Shown here: positions 5,001 to 5,041 of the stretch, piece by piece
How positions within the stretch are numbered: position 1 is the first letter of the stretch
Layout of the letters: the number at the start of each line of letters is the position of its first letter
Assembly (NCBI GenBank): GCA_003488005.1
Contig: DNND01000109.1
Coordinates: 11,480 to 16,520 of the forward strand
Length of the DNA: 5,041 nt
Origin: Blastocatellia bacterium
Lineage (GTDB): Bacteria > Acidobacteriota > Blastocatellia > Pyrinomonadales > Pyrinomonadaceae
Direction of reading: 5' to 3'
Notes under the pieces: generated by a model
What the model saw: the letters and a program-made list of their open reading frames with translations, nothing else
Told to the model about the DNA's origin: nothing
Database searches by the model: none
Translations under genes and position numbers: made by a program

Positions 5001-5034
5001 CTTTAGTTTGTCGCGGCGTCACGACAAGCTAAAG
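5001..5034. repeat. strong 13-bp hairpin at the window edge
   Basis: CTTTAGTTTGTCG (5001-5013) and CGACAAGCTAAAG (5022-5034) pair over 13 positions with a single T/G wobble and an 8-base loop. Its left half overlaps the end of the large inverted repeat and resembles 4658-4670 in the left arm. No T-run follows on the plus strand before the window ends. It may be another module of the repeat, or a terminator for a gene beyond the edge. Confidence 0.6.
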
Positions 5035-5041
5035 CTTATCG

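Larger units (their letters stand above)
4658..5013. repeat. large imperfect inverted repeat made of mirrored hairpin modules
   Basis: Two arms of roughly 140 bases face each other around a spacer at about 4800-4870. Exact shared blocks, left arm against reverse complement of right arm, are: CTGATCAAGTT (4677-4687 / 4985-4995), a 16-base block TACCGCGAAGCGGTTA (4700-4715 / 4955-4970), an 18-base block TAGCCCAGGGTTGCCGCG (4723-4740 / 4929-4946), GCGGCTACCCTGGG (4745-4758 / 4911-4924) and ACCCCAACGGGGTT (4781-4794 / 4872-4885). The order is strictly mirrored. Sequence between the blocks differs in length and content, so the arms are diverged or only the hairpins are constrained. It resembles a paired REP-type (BIME-like) or non-autonomous mobile element. 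No transposase gene is present. Confidence 0.85.
4519..5041. other. 523-base gene-free region upstream of atpD
   Basis: No credible protein gene lies here. From left to right it contains the atpD leader and candidate promoter (4519-4614), about 40 bases with nothing recognisable, the mirrored palindromic element (4658-5013), and a strong hairpin at the window edge (5001-5034). Two open frames of 61-74 codons over the palindromes are by-products of the repeat (see rejected items). No tRNA or riboswitch pattern was recognised. Confidence 0.8.

Overview
The window looks like part of a bacterial chromosome of moderate G+C content (my estimate is the low to mid 50s percent). It carries ordinary housekeeping genes plus one repeat-rich intergenic region. 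The gene styles together suggest Acidobacteriota, perhaps a Blastocatellia-like lineage: an S41 protease of the 'DPHS...FYGIG' type, a stand-alone ALG5-like glycosyltransferase, an atpD-atpC pair with no atpG beside it in the window, and a beta subunit with an extra segment of about 28 residues. This placement is inference from recalled family patterns, not from a search.

Layout: (1) 1-502, minus strand: the first 167 residues of a membrane-anchored S41 (C-terminal processing) peptidase, cut by the window edge before its catalytic core. (2) 503-579: a divergent intergenic region with weak promoter-like motifs. (3) 580-2511, plus strand: a probable three-gene transcription unit made of a family 2 glycosyltransferase related to dolichyl-phosphate beta-glucosyltransferase, a small MmcQ/YjbR-like protein, and pdxJ (pyridoxine 5'-phosphate synthase). 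The last two overlap by ATGA. (4) 2500-4518, minus strand: atpD then atpC, the beta and epsilon subunits of F1 ATP synthase. atpC converges on pdxJ with a 12-base overlap of coding sequence. The 81-base atpD-atpC spacer carries a heptanucleotide tandem repeat with an inverted partner. (5) 4519-5041: no credible gene. It holds the atpD ribosome binding site, a candidate atpD promoter, and from about 4658 to 5013 a large imperfect inverted repeat built from three kinds of small hairpin module arranged in mirror order, followed by a strong hairpin at 5001-5034.

The genes do not form one pathway. atpD and atpC work together in ATP synthase. pdxJ makes the vitamin B6 skeleton. The glycosyltransferase probably charges a lipid carrier with a sugar, and the S41 protease probably acts outside the cytoplasmic membrane. 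I see no CRISPR array, tRNA, rRNA, transposase, or phage or defence gene. The most unusual structure is the mirrored palindromic element upstream of atpD. The second is the heptamer repeat that places an alternative start with a good Shine-Dalgarno-like sequence ahead of atpC. I do not see convincing evidence of a new multi-gene system.
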